DNA of 64,000 nt from Stenotrophomonas maltophilia (lineage in GTDB: Bacteria > Pseudomonadota > Gammaproteobacteria > Xanthomonadales > Xanthomonadaceae): assembly GCF_039555535.1 (NCBI RefSeq), contig NZ_CP154630.1, positions 3,299,001 through 3,363,000 of the forward strand. Reading direction: 5' to 3'. Shown one piece after another: positions 31,181 through 40,294 of the stretch. The notes beneath the pieces are model-generated. The model was given only the letters and a program-made list of their open reading frames with translations. It had not been told where the DNA came from and did not search any database. Position 1 is the first letter of the stretch. Every line of letters begins with the position of its first letter. Both the position numbers and the translations under genes were made by a program.

Positions 31181-31669
31181 TCAGTGCGCCGGGGCGCCGC
31201 TGCCGTCGATCTTGCTCAGCTGGTACAGCTCCAGGCCGATGCGCTTGATCAGGCCGAGCTGCTGTTCCAGCCACCAGGCGTGGTCTTCTTCGGTGTCCTT
31301 CAGCTGCGCCAGCAGGATGTCGCGGCTCACGTAGTCGCCGTTCTCCTCGCACAGCTTCATGCCGGCGGCGAGATTGTTCCGAACGGCGTATTCAGTGTCG
31401 AGATCCTTCTGCAGCATCTCTTCCACAGTCTTGCCCGGCTCGGTGGCATGCGGGCGCATGTCCGGGTCGCCGCCCAGGAACAGGATCCGGCGCAGCAGCG
31501 CATCGGCGTGCTGGGTTTCCTCTTCCATCTCGTGGTTCAGGCGTTCGTACAGCGCGAACAGGCCCTGATCCTCGTAGCGGCGGGAATGGATGAAGTACTG
31601 GTCGCGGGCAGCGAGCTCGCCGCGCAGCAGTTCCTTCAGACAGGCGATGACGTCCGGGTTGCCTTTCAT
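31181..31669 (-). CDS. bfr: Bacterioferritin-like ferritin lacking the haem methionine
   Basis: Ferritin-like shells oxidise and store iron. The 162-residue four-helix protein has the full ferroxidase set E18, E51, H54, E93, E127 and H130 ([26 protein letters not shown]). Residue 52, which is the haem-binding methionine in E. coli Bfr, is threonine here ([11 protein letters not shown]), so this subunit should not bind haem between dimers by the usual route. It is therefore closer to the haem-free bacterioferritin/ferritin subunits known from Pseudomonas. Start ATG at 31669 has a purine-rich site GGAGCCCCCCC just upstream. It stands alone, divergent from the acylase gene. Confidence 0.9.
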   Translation of the reverse strand: MKGNPDVIACLKELLRGELAARDQYFIHSRRYEDQGLFALYERLNHEMEEETQHADALLRRILFLGGDPDMRPHATEPGKTVEEMLQKDLDTEYAVRNNLAAGMKLCEENGDYVSRDILLAQLKDTEEDHAWWLEQQLGLIKRIGLELYQLSKIDGSGAPAH

Positions 31670-31793
31670 GGGGGGGCTCCTGTGAATCGATGTGGCATAG
31701 GGTGCCGCATTTCAGAATACGGTGATCTAATCGGAATCAGTCGCAGTTGCGCCTGCGGCTACAATCGGCCCACGAGTTCGGAAAGGACGTGCG

Positions 31794-34121
31794 ATGCGAC
31801 GTACATGGCGTTGGGTGCTGGGCGTATTGATCGCCATCGTCCTGGTCACCGCCCTGGTGCTGTGGCTGCTGCTGCGCGGCAGCCTGGCCGACCTGGACGG
31901 CGAGCATGCGCTGCCGGGGCTGGCCAAGCCGGTCACCCTCGAACGCGATGCGCTGGGCGTGGTGACCATCACCGCCGCCAGCCAGGCCGACGCGATGCGC
32001 GCATTGGGTCGCGTGCATGCGCAGGAACGTTATTTCGAAATGGACCTGATGCGCCGCAGTGCCGCCGGTGAGCTGTCGGCGCTGTTCGGGCCGAAGGCCA
32101 TCGACGCCGACAAGCGCATGCGCGTGCATCGGCTGCGCGCGCGCACCGAGGCGAACATGCAGGCTGCACTGGGCGACAACATCGAAGCCGTGAGCGCCTA
32201 CGTCGGTGGGGTCAATGAAGGCCTGGCCGATCTCTCCGTGCGCCCGTGGGCCTACCTGCTGCTGCGGCAGTCACCGCAACCGTGGAAGGCCAGCGACAGC
32301 GTGCTGACCGGGCTGGCCATGTACGCCGACCTGCAGGACCCGGGCAACCAGACCGAGCTTGCACTGAGCCGCATCCGCGCAGTGGTGCCGTCCGCGCTGT
32401 ACGCGCTGATCGCCCACGACGGCACCGAATGGGATGCACCGCTGTTCGGCGAACCGACCGGCAACGCCACGCTCCCCGATGCCAGCCAGCTCGACCTGCA
32501 CACATTGAAGGGAAAATCCGGCACCGCGCAGGAAGAGGCGGACGCTGTCGGCAGCAACAACTTCGCGGTGGCGGGGGCGCTTACCGCCGATGGCCGCGCT
32601 ATCGTCGCCGACGACATGCACCTGGGCCTGCGCGCACCGGGCCTGTGGTTCCGCGTGCGCCTGCGCTACCCCGACCCGCAGGCTGCCGGCGGCCAGGTCG
32701 ACGTCACCGGCTTCTCGCTGCCCGGCCTGCCGGCCGTGATCGTCGGCAGCAACGGGCACGTGGCCTGGGGCTTCACCAACAGCTACATCGACACGGCGGA
32801 CTACCGGACTGAACCGGCCAACGCCGCCGCGACCGTACATGAAGAACGCATCACCGTAGCCGGCCGGGCCGACGTGGTGTTCCCGGTGCGCGAAACCGCC
32901 TGGGGCCCGATCCTGCACACCCATGCCGATGGCCGCAGCGACGCGCTGCGCTGGGTCGCCCATCTGCCGGGCGCGGTACGGCTGGACTTCAGTGACCTGG
33001 CCCGCGCTGGCGATCTGGACGCGGCCCTGCGGTTCGCCGACCACGCCGGCATTCCCGCGCAGAACCTGGTGGTCGGCGACCGCAGCGGACGCATCGCCTG
33101 GCGCCTGATCGGCGCCCGCCCGGACCGCGGTCCGGGCTGTGCACCGGCCGGCTTCACGGCCACCAGCAACCAGGACTGCGCCCCCTGGCCGATCCGCAGC
33201 GATGCCTCGCCGGCACTGATCGACCCACCCAACCATCGCCTGTGGACCGCCAACGGCCGCGTCCTCGACGGCGAGGCACTGGCCAGTGTCGGCAACGGTG
33301 GTTATGACCTCGGCGCTCGTGCGCGGCAGATCCGCGACCTGCTGGCGATCCAGGAGCGCTTCGACGAACACGACCTGCTTGCGATCCAGCTCGACGACCG
33401 CGCGGTGTTCCTGCAGCGCTGGTGGGCACTGCTGCACGACGTCATCGAACGCAGTGACGATCCCGCGCTGAAGCGATTGAAGGCGGTCAGCCATCAGTGG
33501 GGCGGGCGCGCTTCCGCCAACTCGGTCAGCTACCGGGTGGTGCGCGAGTTCCGCACGCAGGTGATGGAGACGCTGTCCGATGCGCTGCTGGCACCGGCCA
33601 ATGCGCAGCTGGGTGAGGACTACCTCGATCCGCGCCTGGCGCAGCTGGAAGGCGTGGCCTGGCCGATGCTGCAGCAGCGCCCGGCCAACCTGCTGCCGCC
33701 AGCGTTCGACAGCTGGGATGCGCTGCTGATCGATGCAGCACGTCGCACGGAAGCCGAGCTCTCCAGGCAAGGCCCACTGGCCAAGCGCACGTGGGGGGAA
33801 CGCAATACCGCGGCAATCTGCCATCCGATCGCACGCGCGCTGCCGGAGTTCGCCAAGCGCTGGCTGTGCATGCCGGCCGACCGCCTGCCTGGTGACCGCG
33901 ACATGCCGCGGGTGCAGACGCCGAACTTCGGTGCTTCCGAGCGCATGGTGGTATCGCCCGGCCACGAGGCCGACGGCATCGTGCACATGCCCGGCGGCCA
34001 GAGCGGGCATCCCCTGTCTCCGTACTGGGGCGCCGGCCACGAAGACTGGGTGCATGGCCGCCCGACCCCGTTCCTGCCCGGCAAGGCGCAGCACACCATG
34101 ACGCTGGTGCCAGCGCGCTGA
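31794..34121 (+). CDS. Penicillin acylase family (Ntn-hydrolase) protein
   Basis: These enzymes hydrolyse amide bonds of beta-lactams, acyl-homoserine lactones or other acyl amines after self-cleavage. The 775-residue protein has an N-terminal membrane anchor or signal (about residues 8-28), an alpha domain opening with the typical RDALGVVTITAASQADAMRALGRVHAQERYF region, and an expected cleavage site before Ser254 in VGSNNFAVAG, the nucleophile of the beta chain. The motif GLPAVIVGSNGHVAWGFTNS follows. It probably acts in the periplasm. The true substrate cannot be told; quorum-signal acylases share this design. It is divergent from bfr and monocistronic. Confidence 0.87.
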   Translation: MRRTWRWVLGVLIAIVLVTALVLWLLLRGSLADLDGEHALPGLAKPVTLERDALGVVTITAASQADAMRALGRVHAQERYFEMDLMRRSAAGELSALFGPKAIDADKRMRVHRLRARTEANMQAALGDNIEAVSAYVGGVNEGLADLSVRPWAYLLLRQSPQPWKASDSVLTGLAMYADLQDPGNQTELALSRIRAVVPSALYALIAHDGTEWDAPLFGEPTGNATLPDASQLDLHTLKGKSGTAQEEADAVGSNNFAVAGALTADGRAIVADDMHLGLRAPGLWFRVRLRYPDPQAAGGQVDVTGFSLPGLPAVIVGSNGHVAWGFTNSYIDTADYRTEPANAAATVHEERITVAGRADVVFPVRETAWGPILHTHADGRSDALRWVAHLPGAVRLDFSDLARAGDLDAALRFADHAGIPAQNLVVGDRSGRIAWRLIGARPDRGPGCAPAGFTATSNQDCAPWPIRSDASPALIDPPNHRLWTANGRVLDGEALASVGNGGYDLGARARQIRDLLAIQERFDEHDLLAIQLDDRAVFLQRWWALLHDVIERSDDPALKRLKAVSHQWGGRASANSVSYRVVREFRTQVMETLSDALLAPANAQLGEDYLDPRLAQLEGVAWPMLQQRPANLLPPAFDSWDALLIDAARRTEAELSRQGPLAKRTWGERNTAAICHPIARALPEFAKRWLCMPADRLPGDRDMPRVQTPNFGASERMVVSPGHEADGIVHMPGGQSGHPLSPYWGAGHEDWVHGRPTPFLPGKAQHTMTLVPAR

Positions 34122-34158
34122 CGGCGGCACCCACGTGCCCGAGGGTGCGCTGCACGCT

Positions 34159-34219
34159 GTAGAGCCGAGCCCATGCTCGGCTGCTTCTGGCGCGGAGCCG
34201 AGCATGGGCTCGGCTCTAC
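34159..34219. repeat. Facing pair of SMAG repeats
   Basis: GTAGAGCCGAGCCCATGCTC at 34159 pairs with GAGCATGGGCTCGGCTCTAC ending at 34219. It lies between the convergent acylase and antiporter genes. Confidence 0.83.
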
Positions 34220-34244
34220 GGAATGCCCTCGCCGCGCTACCGGG

Positions 34245-35627
34245 TCAGCTTCTACGCCGCTCGATCAGGTTCAACAGCGGCCCGGTCATCGCCGTGGTCA
34301 CCAGCGCCATGATCACCAGCACCGCAAACAGGCGGTCACCGAGCAGGCCCAGCTCGTAGCCCAGGTTGAGCACGATCAGCTCCATCAGGCCGCGGGTATT
34401 CATCAGCGCGCCCAACCGCCATGCCTCACGCGTGGGCATGCCGGCACTGCGCGCAGCACTGAAGGTGCCCAGCAGCTTGCCGGCCGTGGCCACCACGATC
34501 ACCACCGCGCACAGCACGATATCGCTGGCCTGCAATGCGTCGGCGCGCATCCGCAGACCGGTCATGGCGAAGAACAGCGGCAGCAGCAGCGTCACCGCGA
34601 ACGGTTCGACGCGGGCCATCAGCAGCTCGCGCAGCTGCACGTTGGACGACACCGCCACGCCCGCAGCAAAGGCACCGAACAGCGCATGGATGCCGAGCAT
34701 CTCGGTGAACAGCGCACTGGCCAGCGACAGCAGCAGGATGCCCAGCAGCCAGCGCCCTTCGCGTCCCGGCGCGATCTGCTGGCGGGCGAACCAGGGCTTC
34801 ACCAGCCCCAGCATCAACGCCACGAACGCAACCACGCACAGCAGGTTGAGGCTGGCCGGCAGCCAGCCACTCGCCTGGGCCGCGGCAACGATCAGCGCCA
34901 GCAGGCACCACGCGGTGGCGTCGCCCAAGGCGGCGCAGGCGATGGCGGTCTGGCCCAGCGATGTCTGGGTGATGCCACGGTCGGCGAGGATGCGCAGCAG
35001 CACCGGGAACGCGGTGATGCTCATCGAGATGCCGACGAACAGCGCGAACGCAGTGAAGCCCACACCTTCGGGGCCGTGCTGCGGGTACAGCCAGATCGCC
35101 AGCGCGATGCCGAGCACGAACGGCACCGCGATGCCGGCATGGCTGACCGTGAACGCAAAACGCCGTCGCCCGCGCAGCGCAGCCAGATCCAGCTCGGCAC
35201 CGGCCACCAGCAGGAACATCAGCACGCCCAGCTGGCTGAGCATGCCCAGCGGCCCCAGCGAACTGCCCGGGAACAGCGCCCCATGCAGCTGCGGCAGCAC
35301 GCTGCCCAGCACCAACGGGCCCATCATCAGGCCGGCCGCCATCTCGCCGATCACCGCCGGCTGGCCCAGCCGCTTCAGCAGTGCGCCCGCCCCCTTGGCC
35401 ACCAGCAACAGCACCAGCAACTGCAGCAGGAACAGGCCCAGCGGCGAGGCCAGATGCTGCGCCCAGCCGCCCTCTGCCACAGCCGTAGCGCGGGCAACCG
35501 CAGCGGGTGCAGCAGGGCCAGCGAAGCGTGCCAGCAGTACACCGGCAAGCAAGGGCAGCGCGGCCCATGCCAGATAGCGCCATCCCCACTTCATCGGCGG
35601 CCGTTGGCTACCGCGCGGTACGTCCAT
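34245..35627 (-). CDS. CPA2-family cation/proton antiporter (Kef/NapA type)
   Basis: The 460-residue membrane protein has about 12-13 helices with Na_H_Exchanger features: LLVAKGAGALLKRLGQPAVIGE, MAAGLMMGPLVLGSVLP and, near the middle, a conserved SITAFPVLLRILAD followed by CAALGDATAW. It lacks the C-terminal TrkA_N/RCK domain of full KefB/KefC, so it is either a NapA-like Na+/H+ exchanger or a K+/H+ antiporter without the nucleotide switch. The ATG at 35627 was chosen because GGGGA stands six bases before it; an ATG two codons earlier is too close. It is downstream of asnB on the same strand, about 100 bases away. Confidence 0.87.
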   Translation of the reverse strand: MDVPRGSQRPPMKWGWRYLAWAALPLLAGVLLARFAGPAAPAAVARATAVAEGGWAQHLASPLGLFLLQLLVLLLVAKGAGALLKRLGQPAVIGEMAAGLMMGPLVLGSVLPQLHGALFPGSSLGPLGMLSQLGVLMFLLVAGAELDLAALRGRRRFAFTVSHAGIAVPFVLGIALAIWLYPQHGPEGVGFTAFALFVGISMSITAFPVLLRILADRGITQTSLGQTAIACAALGDATAWCLLALIVAAAQASGWLPASLNLLCVVAFVALMLGLVKPWFARQQIAPGREGRWLLGILLLSLASALFTEMLGIHALFGAFAAGVAVSSNVQLRELLMARVEPFAVTLLLPLFFAMTGLRMRADALQASDIVLCAVVIVVATAGKLLGTFSAARSAGMPTREAWRLGALMNTRGLMELIVLNLGYELGLLGDRLFAVLVIMALVTTAMTGPLLNLIERRRS

Positions 35628-35728
35628 GAACATTCCCCAATGTGCAGGGCGCCGATGATACGTCGCAAAAAGGGGACGGAGGGGACTAAGTCCTCCTTGT
35701 GCTCGCCGGTCATGGCCCGGCGGAAGCA

Positions 35729-37420
35729 TTACGCCAGGGCTTGTTCGTGCACGCCGGCGATCGCGCGTCCGGAAGGGTCGGCCGCCGCCGCGAAGCTGGC
35801 ATCCCAGGCGATCGCCGCCGGCGAGGAACAGGCAATCGATTTGCCGCCCGGCACGGTCTCGGCCGCCGCGCGGCTCGGGAAGAACTGCTCGAACAGGTGG
35901 CGGTAGTAGTACGCCTCCTTGGTCTGCGGCGGGTTGTGCGGGAAGCGCTTGTCGGCGGCCGCCAGCACACGATCGCTCACCTGCGCTTCGGCATGCGCCT
36001 TCAGCCCATCGATCCAGCCGTAGCCGACGCCATCGCTGAACTGCTCCTTCTGCCGCCACAGGATGCTGTCCGGCAGGTAGCCATCGAACGCCTCGCGCAG
36101 CACCGCCTTCTCGATGCGACGGCCACCGAACCCGGCACCGACCATCTTGTGCGCGGCATCGAAGCGCATCGCCACGTCGAGGAATTCACGATCCAGGAAC
36201 GGCACGCGCGGCTCCACGCCCCAGGCCATCATCGATTTGTTGGCACGCAGGCAATCGTAGTTGTGCAGGGCGTCGAGCTTGCGCACCAGCTCGTCGTGGA
36301 ATTCGCGCGCATCCGGCGCCTTGTGGAAGTACAGGTAACCACCGAAGATCTCGTCGCTGCCTTCGCCGGACAGCACCATCTTCACGCCCATCGCCTTGAT
36401 CCGCCGCGCCAGCAGGAACATCGGCGTCGACGCGCGGATGGTGGTGACGTCGTAGGTTTCGATGTGGCGGATCACTTCCGGCAGCACGTCCAGGCCTTCT
36501 TCGAAGGTGTATTCGAACCCGTGGTGCACAGTACCCAGCGCTTCGGCAGCAACCGCGGCAGCGGCCAGATCGGGGGATCCCTTCAGCCCGATCGCGAACG
36601 AGTGCAGGCGCGGCCACCAGGCTTCGGTCTGCCCGCCGTCCTCGATGCGACGGCGCGCGTAGCGTGCGGCCACGGCGGCCACCAGCGATGAATCCAGACC
36701 ACCGGACAGCAGTACGCCATACGGCACGTCGCTCATCAGCTGGCGCTCCACGGCGTGCTCGAAGGCCTGCCGCAGTTCGGCGAGGTCGGCCTGGCGGCCC
36801 TGCACATCCGCATACTCACGCCACGGCTGCTGGTAGTAGCGCACCAGTTCACCACTGGCGCTGTCGAAATAGTGGCCCGGCGGGAACTGCGCGACATCGG
36901 CGCAGGAATCGACCAGCGCCTTCATCTCCGAAGCCACGCGCAGGCGCCCCTGCGCATCGTGGCCCCAGTACAGCGGCACCACGCCGACCGGGTCGCGCGC
37001 CACCAGCACGCGGCCGCTGTCACGGTCCCACAGCGCAAAGGCGAAGATGCCGTTGAGCTGCTCCAGCCACTGCGCCGGCGATCCGCCCTGGCGGTACAGC
37101 GCGTTGATCACTTCGCAGTCCGAGCCGGTCTGGAAGTCGTAGGCGGTGGTCAGCGCGGCCTTCAGTTGCTGGTGGTTGTAGATTTCGCCGTTCACCGCCA
37201 GCGCCAGCTGGCCGTCGGCAGACAGCAGCGGTTGCGAGCCGCCGGCCGGATCGACGATGGCCAGCCGCTCGTGGACCAGCAATGCGCCTTCGTCCAGGTA
37301 CACGCCGCTCCAGTCCGGGCCACGGTGGCGCTGGCGCTGCGACAGTTCCAGCGCGTGCCGGCGCAGGGCGGGAAGATCGTCACCGGCCTGCAGGCCGAAG
37401 ATTCCGAAGATCGAACACAT
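35729..37420 (-). CDS. asnB: Asparagine synthase (glutamine-hydrolysing)
   Basis: AsnB makes asparagine from aspartate, glutamine and ATP in the cytoplasm. The 563-residue protein starts MCSIFGIFG, so Cys2 is the N-terminal nucleophile of the glutaminase domain. NGEIYNHQQL and GSDCEVINALY belong to the same domain. The synthetase domain has the PP-loop LLSGGLDSSLVAAVAARYA near residue 230 and VLSGEGSDEIFGGYLYF. The ATG at 37420 is fixed by Cys2. Upstream are an Asn-rich leader peptide and a strong terminator with an alternative partner strand, so expression is probably set by charged tRNA-Asn through attenuation. Confidence 0.96.
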   Translation of the reverse strand: MCSIFGIFGLQAGDDLPALRRHALELSQRQRHRGPDWSGVYLDEGALLVHERLAIVDPAGGSQPLLSADGQLALAVNGEIYNHQQLKAALTTAYDFQTGSDCEVINALYRQGGSPAQWLEQLNGIFAFALWDRDSGRVLVARDPVGVVPLYWGHDAQGRLRVASEMKALVDSCADVAQFPPGHYFDSASGELVRYYQQPWREYADVQGRQADLAELRQAFEHAVERQLMSDVPYGVLLSGGLDSSLVAAVAARYARRRIEDGGQTEAWWPRLHSFAIGLKGSPDLAAAAVAAEALGTVHHGFEYTFEEGLDVLPEVIRHIETYDVTTIRASTPMFLLARRIKAMGVKMVLSGEGSDEIFGGYLYFHKAPDAREFHDELVRKLDALHNYDCLRANKSMMAWGVEPRVPFLDREFLDVAMRFDAAHKMVGAGFGGRRIEKAVLREAFDGYLPDSILWRQKEQFSDGVGYGWIDGLKAHAEAQVSDRVLAAADKRFPHNPPQTKEAYYYRHLFEQFFPSRAAAETVPGGKSIACSSPAAIAWDASFAAAADPSGRAIAGVHEQALA

Positions 37421-37501
37421 GGCGGAGCTCCTGTTGGGGGATTTCACGAGGGGAAGGTGTTCGACCGGCCATCCAGGCCCGGGAAGGCTGCGCCCGGGCA
37501 C

Positions 37502-37532
37502 AAAAAAACCCGCATCGGCCGATGCGGGTTTT
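37502..37532 (-). terminator. Attenuator terminator of the asnB leader
   Basis: On the minus strand AAAACCCGCATCGG is followed directly by its complement and seven T bases, 82 bases before asnB. The 5' arm can instead pair with an identical-to-3'-arm copy, CGGCCGATGCGGG, inside the leader peptide gene at 37590-37578 (13 bases). Pairing was read by eye; no folding was run. Confidence 0.85.
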
Positions 37533-37557
37533 CTGGTGTCCGGGCGTGTGTTGCTGT

Positions 37558-37659
37558 CTATCTACCCAGGGCGCAGTCCCGCATCGGCCGCGCACGATTA
37601 TTCGCGCGCAGATTATTGCGGTTGTTGTTATTGACGGCGGTGGCCAGGCGGATCGACAT
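37558..37659 (-). CDS. Candidate asparagine leader peptide for asnB attenuation
   Basis: This 33-residue reading frame begins MSIRLATAV and then runs NNNNRNNLRANN, so eight of twelve residues in this stretch are asparagine; it ends at TAG 25 bases before the terminator stem. The AAT pair at codons 20-21 forms the loop of a possible 9-bp hairpin (CTGCGCGCG at 37611-37603 with CGTGCGCGG at 37596-37588). Codons 24-27 (37590-37578) match the terminator's 3' arm, so a ribosome stalled for Asn-tRNA could expose the antiterminator. No strong ribosome binding site is visible (GGTCGATCCC precedes the ATG), and the open frame continues upstream, so the start is uncertain. Arrangement is that of his, trp and leu leaders. 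Confidence 0.72.
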   Translation of the reverse strand: MSIRLATAVNNNNRNNLRANNRARPMRDCALGR

Positions 37660-37750
37660 GGGATCGACCGTACCCCGGTTTCCGGCGCGGCGCAACAGTT
37701 GCGTTGGCAACCACGCGTGAAGCGCATAATGGCGCGCCCAGCAATGTGTA

Positions 37751-38635
37751 ATGGAAATGCAACACCGCACTGGATGCACTGCCGTACTGGCCGCCCTGCT
37801 CTGCCTGGGCCTGGCGGCCTGCCATACCCTGTCCCCGCCCTCCAGGCTGCCGCCCGCGCAGCAGCAGGCCCTGGAACAGCGCGGCAGCGACGGCAGCTTT
37901 GACGGCGCCTGGGATACCGCAGAGACCTTCGAGCGCTTCAACGACCCGCGCGCGATCGCCTACTACGAGCGTGCCGCTGCGGCCACGCCCTGGACCTTCC
38001 ACAACACCAAGGCGGAAGAAGCACTGGGCCGGATCTGGACCTTCGGCACGCTGCGGCATGCCGACAGCCCCCGCATCGATCCTGCACCGGTGCTGCGCGC
38101 TTCGTGGCGACGCGGCGAGCGCGCCTACCTGGCTGCGGCCAACCACGGCAATCCCTACGCGTTCCACGACTTGGCTGCAGCCTATCGCCAGCAGGGCGAC
38201 GCACAGCAGGCCCTGCGCTGGGACCTGCGCGCGATGATCCATCACCGCTATCCAAGCCGTTCCTCGCGACTGCCGGATGCAGTGGCCGCGAAGGCCGGCA
38301 CCGTGCACCCGCTGGTCGCCCACCTGCAGCGTCGCGCGGCGCGTGGCGATGCCGAGGCGCAGGTGGATCTGGGCGCGCTGCTGGAACGCGGCGTGGGCGT
38401 GCCGAGCGATCCGGCACATGCGTTGCAGCTGTATCAGCGTGCCGGGGAACAGGGCAATGTGTTCGGCCAGTACTTTGCCGGGCTGCTGCTGGGCCGGAGT
38501 GCGCCGGGCGTGGAGAAGGACACCGAGGCGGCGGCACGCTGGTTCGCGAAGGCCGAAGCGCAGCACTTCTACATGGCGGCGCCCAGCTACTGGAAAAAAG
38601 CGGTCGAGCCGCCGTTCTTCCTTTTTTCGGAATAG
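37751..38635 (+). CDS. Sel1-repeat (TPR-like) lipoprotein
   Basis: The 294-residue protein carries a lipoprotein signal with lipobox GLAACHTL (Cys near residue 24). Three helical hairpin repeats of the Sel1/TPR type follow: ASWRRGERAYLAAANHGNPYAFHDLAA, AARGDAEAQVDLGALLERGVGVPSDPAHA and RAGEQGNVFGQYFAGLLLGRS-A. Sel1 repeats bind proteins; no target is evident. It is divergent from the asnB leader and stands alone. The ATG at 37751 or six bases later (37757) may be used. Function unknown. Confidence 0.82.
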   Translation: MEMQHRTGCTAVLAALLCLGLAACHTLSPPSRLPPAQQQALEQRGSDGSFDGAWDTAETFERFNDPRAIAYYERAAAATPWTFHNTKAEEALGRIWTFGTLRHADSPRIDPAPVLRASWRRGERAYLAAANHGNPYAFHDLAAAYRQQGDAQQALRWDLRAMIHHRYPSRSSRLPDAVAAKAGTVHPLVAHLQRRAARGDAEAQVDLGALLERGVGVPSDPAHALQLYQRAGEQGNVFGQYFAGLLLGRSAPGVEKDTEAAARWFAKAEAQHFYMAAPSYWKKAVEPPFFLFSE

Positions 38636-38744
38636 TAGAGCCGGGCCGTGCTCGGCTGCTTCTGCCGGTAGACACCAGCCGAGCATGGCTCGGCTCTACA
38701 GGGATGCAGCCCCGGCGGGGGGCGTGCCGACCAACGGTCGGCAC
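38635..38744. repeat. SMAG repeats between the Sel1 gene and dapE
   Basis: A facing pair runs from GTAGAGCCGGGCC at 38635, overlapping the stop codon of the Sel1 gene, to GGCTCGGCTCTAC at 38699. A single hairpin GTGCCGACC/GGTCGGCAC follows at 38724-38744. The genes on both sides are convergent. Confidence 0.8.
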
Positions 38745-38767
38745 CCACCATTCCCACCTCACCGTCC

Positions 38768-39895
38768 TTACACCAGCAGCCGTTCCACCAGCCGCTGGTA
38801 CAGCCCGGGCAGTGCTTCCAGTTCGTCCACGCGCACGTTCTCGTCCACCTGGTGGATGCTGGCGTTGACCGGTCCTACTTCGATGCACTGCGCACCCAAG
38901 GGTGCGATGAAGCGCGCATCGGAGGTACCGCCGCCGGTACTTTCTTCCGGCGCGCGGCCGATGTGCTCGGCCAGCACTGCGCGTGCAGCGGCGCGCAGCG
39001 TGCCTTCCGGGGTGTAGAACGGCTCGCCGCTACGGTGCCACTTCAGCGTGTACTGCAGGCCATGCCGGTCCAGCAGTGCGGCGATCTCTGCTTCCAGCTT
39101 CGGCGCGTCCCAATGCGGGTTGTAGCGGAGGTTGAAATCCACTTCGAGCTCGCCGGGAATCACGTTGTTGGCACCGGTGCCGGCGTGGATGTTGGAGATC
39201 TGCAGGCTGGTCGGCGGGAAGCTCTCGTAGCCGTCGTCCCAGCGTCGCGCACTCAGTTCGGCCAGTGCCGGCGCCGCCTGGTGGATCGGATTGCGCGCTT
39301 TCTCCGGGTACGCCACATGCCCCTGAACGCCCTGCACGCGCAGCTTGGCGGACAGGCTGCCGCGGCGGCCCACGCGCAGCAGGTCGCCCAGCGTCGCGGT
39401 CGATGACGGCTCACCGGTGATGCACCAGTCGATGCGCTGCCCCCGTGCGGCGAACAGGCGTGCAACGTGGCGCACGCCATCGATGGCATCGCCCTCCTCG
39501 TCGCTGGTCAGCAGTACCGCCAGCGTGCCGGGATGATCGGGATGCGCGGCGACGAACTGCTCGGCGGCGACCACGAACGCAGCCACGCTGCCTTTCATGT
39601 CGGCAGCACCGCGCCCATACAGCACGCCATCGCGGATCTGTGGGGTGAACGGGTCGCTGGTCCAGGCTTCGCGCGGGCCGGTTGGCACCACGTCAGTGTG
39701 GCCCAGCAGGACCAGTACCGGTGCGCCCTGGCCATGGGTCGCCCACAGATTGTCGACATCGCCCAGGCGCAGGTGGTCACAGTGGAATCCAGCCTGCTTC
39801 AGCCGCGCCGCCAGCAGCGCCTGGCAACCCGCATCGTCCGGCGTCACCGAAGGCCGTGCGATCAGCTCGCAGGCCAGGTCAAGGACGGTACTCAT
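38768..39895 (-). CDS. dapE: Succinyl-diaminopimelate desuccinylase
   Basis: DapE is a di-zinc M20 hydrolase that removes succinate from N-succinyl-LL-diaminopimelate, a step to lysine and peptidoglycan. The 375-residue protein has zinc-binding [18 protein letters not shown] and [11 protein letters not shown], the dimerisation domain and the final [10 protein letters not shown] histidine. Its ATG overlaps the yffB stop (ATGA). It is the last gene of the map-glnD-dapD run, so two steps of the succinylase pathway, dapD and dapE, are in one operon. Confidence 0.96.
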   Translation of the reverse strand: MSTVLDLACELIARPSVTPDDAGCQALLAARLKQAGFHCDHLRLGDVDNLWATHGQGAPVLVLLGHTDVVPTGPREAWTSDPFTPQIRDGVLYGRGAADMKGSVAAFVVAAEQFVAAHPDHPGTLAVLLTSDEEGDAIDGVRHVARLFAARGQRIDWCITGEPSSTATLGDLLRVGRRGSLSAKLRVQGVQGHVAYPEKARNPIHQAAPALAELSARRWDDGYESFPPTSLQISNIHAGTGANNVIPGELEVDFNLRYNPHWDAPKLEAEIAALLDRHGLQYTLKWHRSGEPFYTPEGTLRAAARAVLAEHIGRAPEESTGGGTSDARFIAPLGAQCIEVGPVNASIHQVDENVRVDELEALPGLYQRLVERLLV

Positions 39896-40257
39896 GCGTC
39901 GCCCAGGCCGAAGCGGGCCTTGAAGCCGTTGTCACTGAAACCCTGGCTGGCCTTGCCATCGGCGGTGACCACCAGCGGGCGCTTGATCAGCTGCGGGTAC
40001 TCGCGCAGCAGCAGCTTCCACTCGGCCTCGGAATCGGCGGCCTTGCGGTTGTCCGGCAGCTGCCGCCAGGTGGTGGAGGACTTGTTGACCATCGCCGCCA
40101 GCCCCCCCAGCTGCGCGGCCCATTCCAGCAGCATTTCCGGGCTGGGTTTGTTCTCGCGGTAATCGACGAAGGTGTACGGCACGCCGAAGCGGTCGAGCCA
40201 CTTGGTCGCCTTCTTGCAGGTATCGCAGTTCTTCAAACCGTAGACAGTGGTGCTCAT
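39892..40257 (-). CDS. yffB: ArsC/Spx-family thioredoxin-fold reductase-like protein
   Basis: The 121-residue product has the ArsC-family fold with [17 protein letters not shown] at residues 5-21 (redox Cys of the first loop) and [15 protein letters not shown] near the end. YffB proteins resemble arsenate reductases but probably act as glutathione-linked reductases; the substrate is not known. In E. coli yffB also precedes dapE, so the neighbourhood is conserved. The ATG at 40257 was chosen; another is two codons upstream. Its start lies inside the 3' end of the preceding gene? No: it begins 37 bases after that gene's stop at 40295. Confidence 0.87.
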   Translation of the reverse strand: MSTTVYGLKNCDTCKKATKWLDRFGVPYTFVDYRENKPSPEMLLEWAAQLGGLAAMVNKSSTTWRQLPDNRKAADSEAEWKLLLREYPQLIKRPLVVTADGKASQGFSDNGFKARFGLGDA

Positions 40258-40294
40258 GGCCATCTGTGATGCTGGAAAACAGGGGTCCAGAATC

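Noticed and set aside
32271..34205. 644-residue minus-strand frame across the acylase gene
   Set aside because: Shadow of the acylase; no motif.
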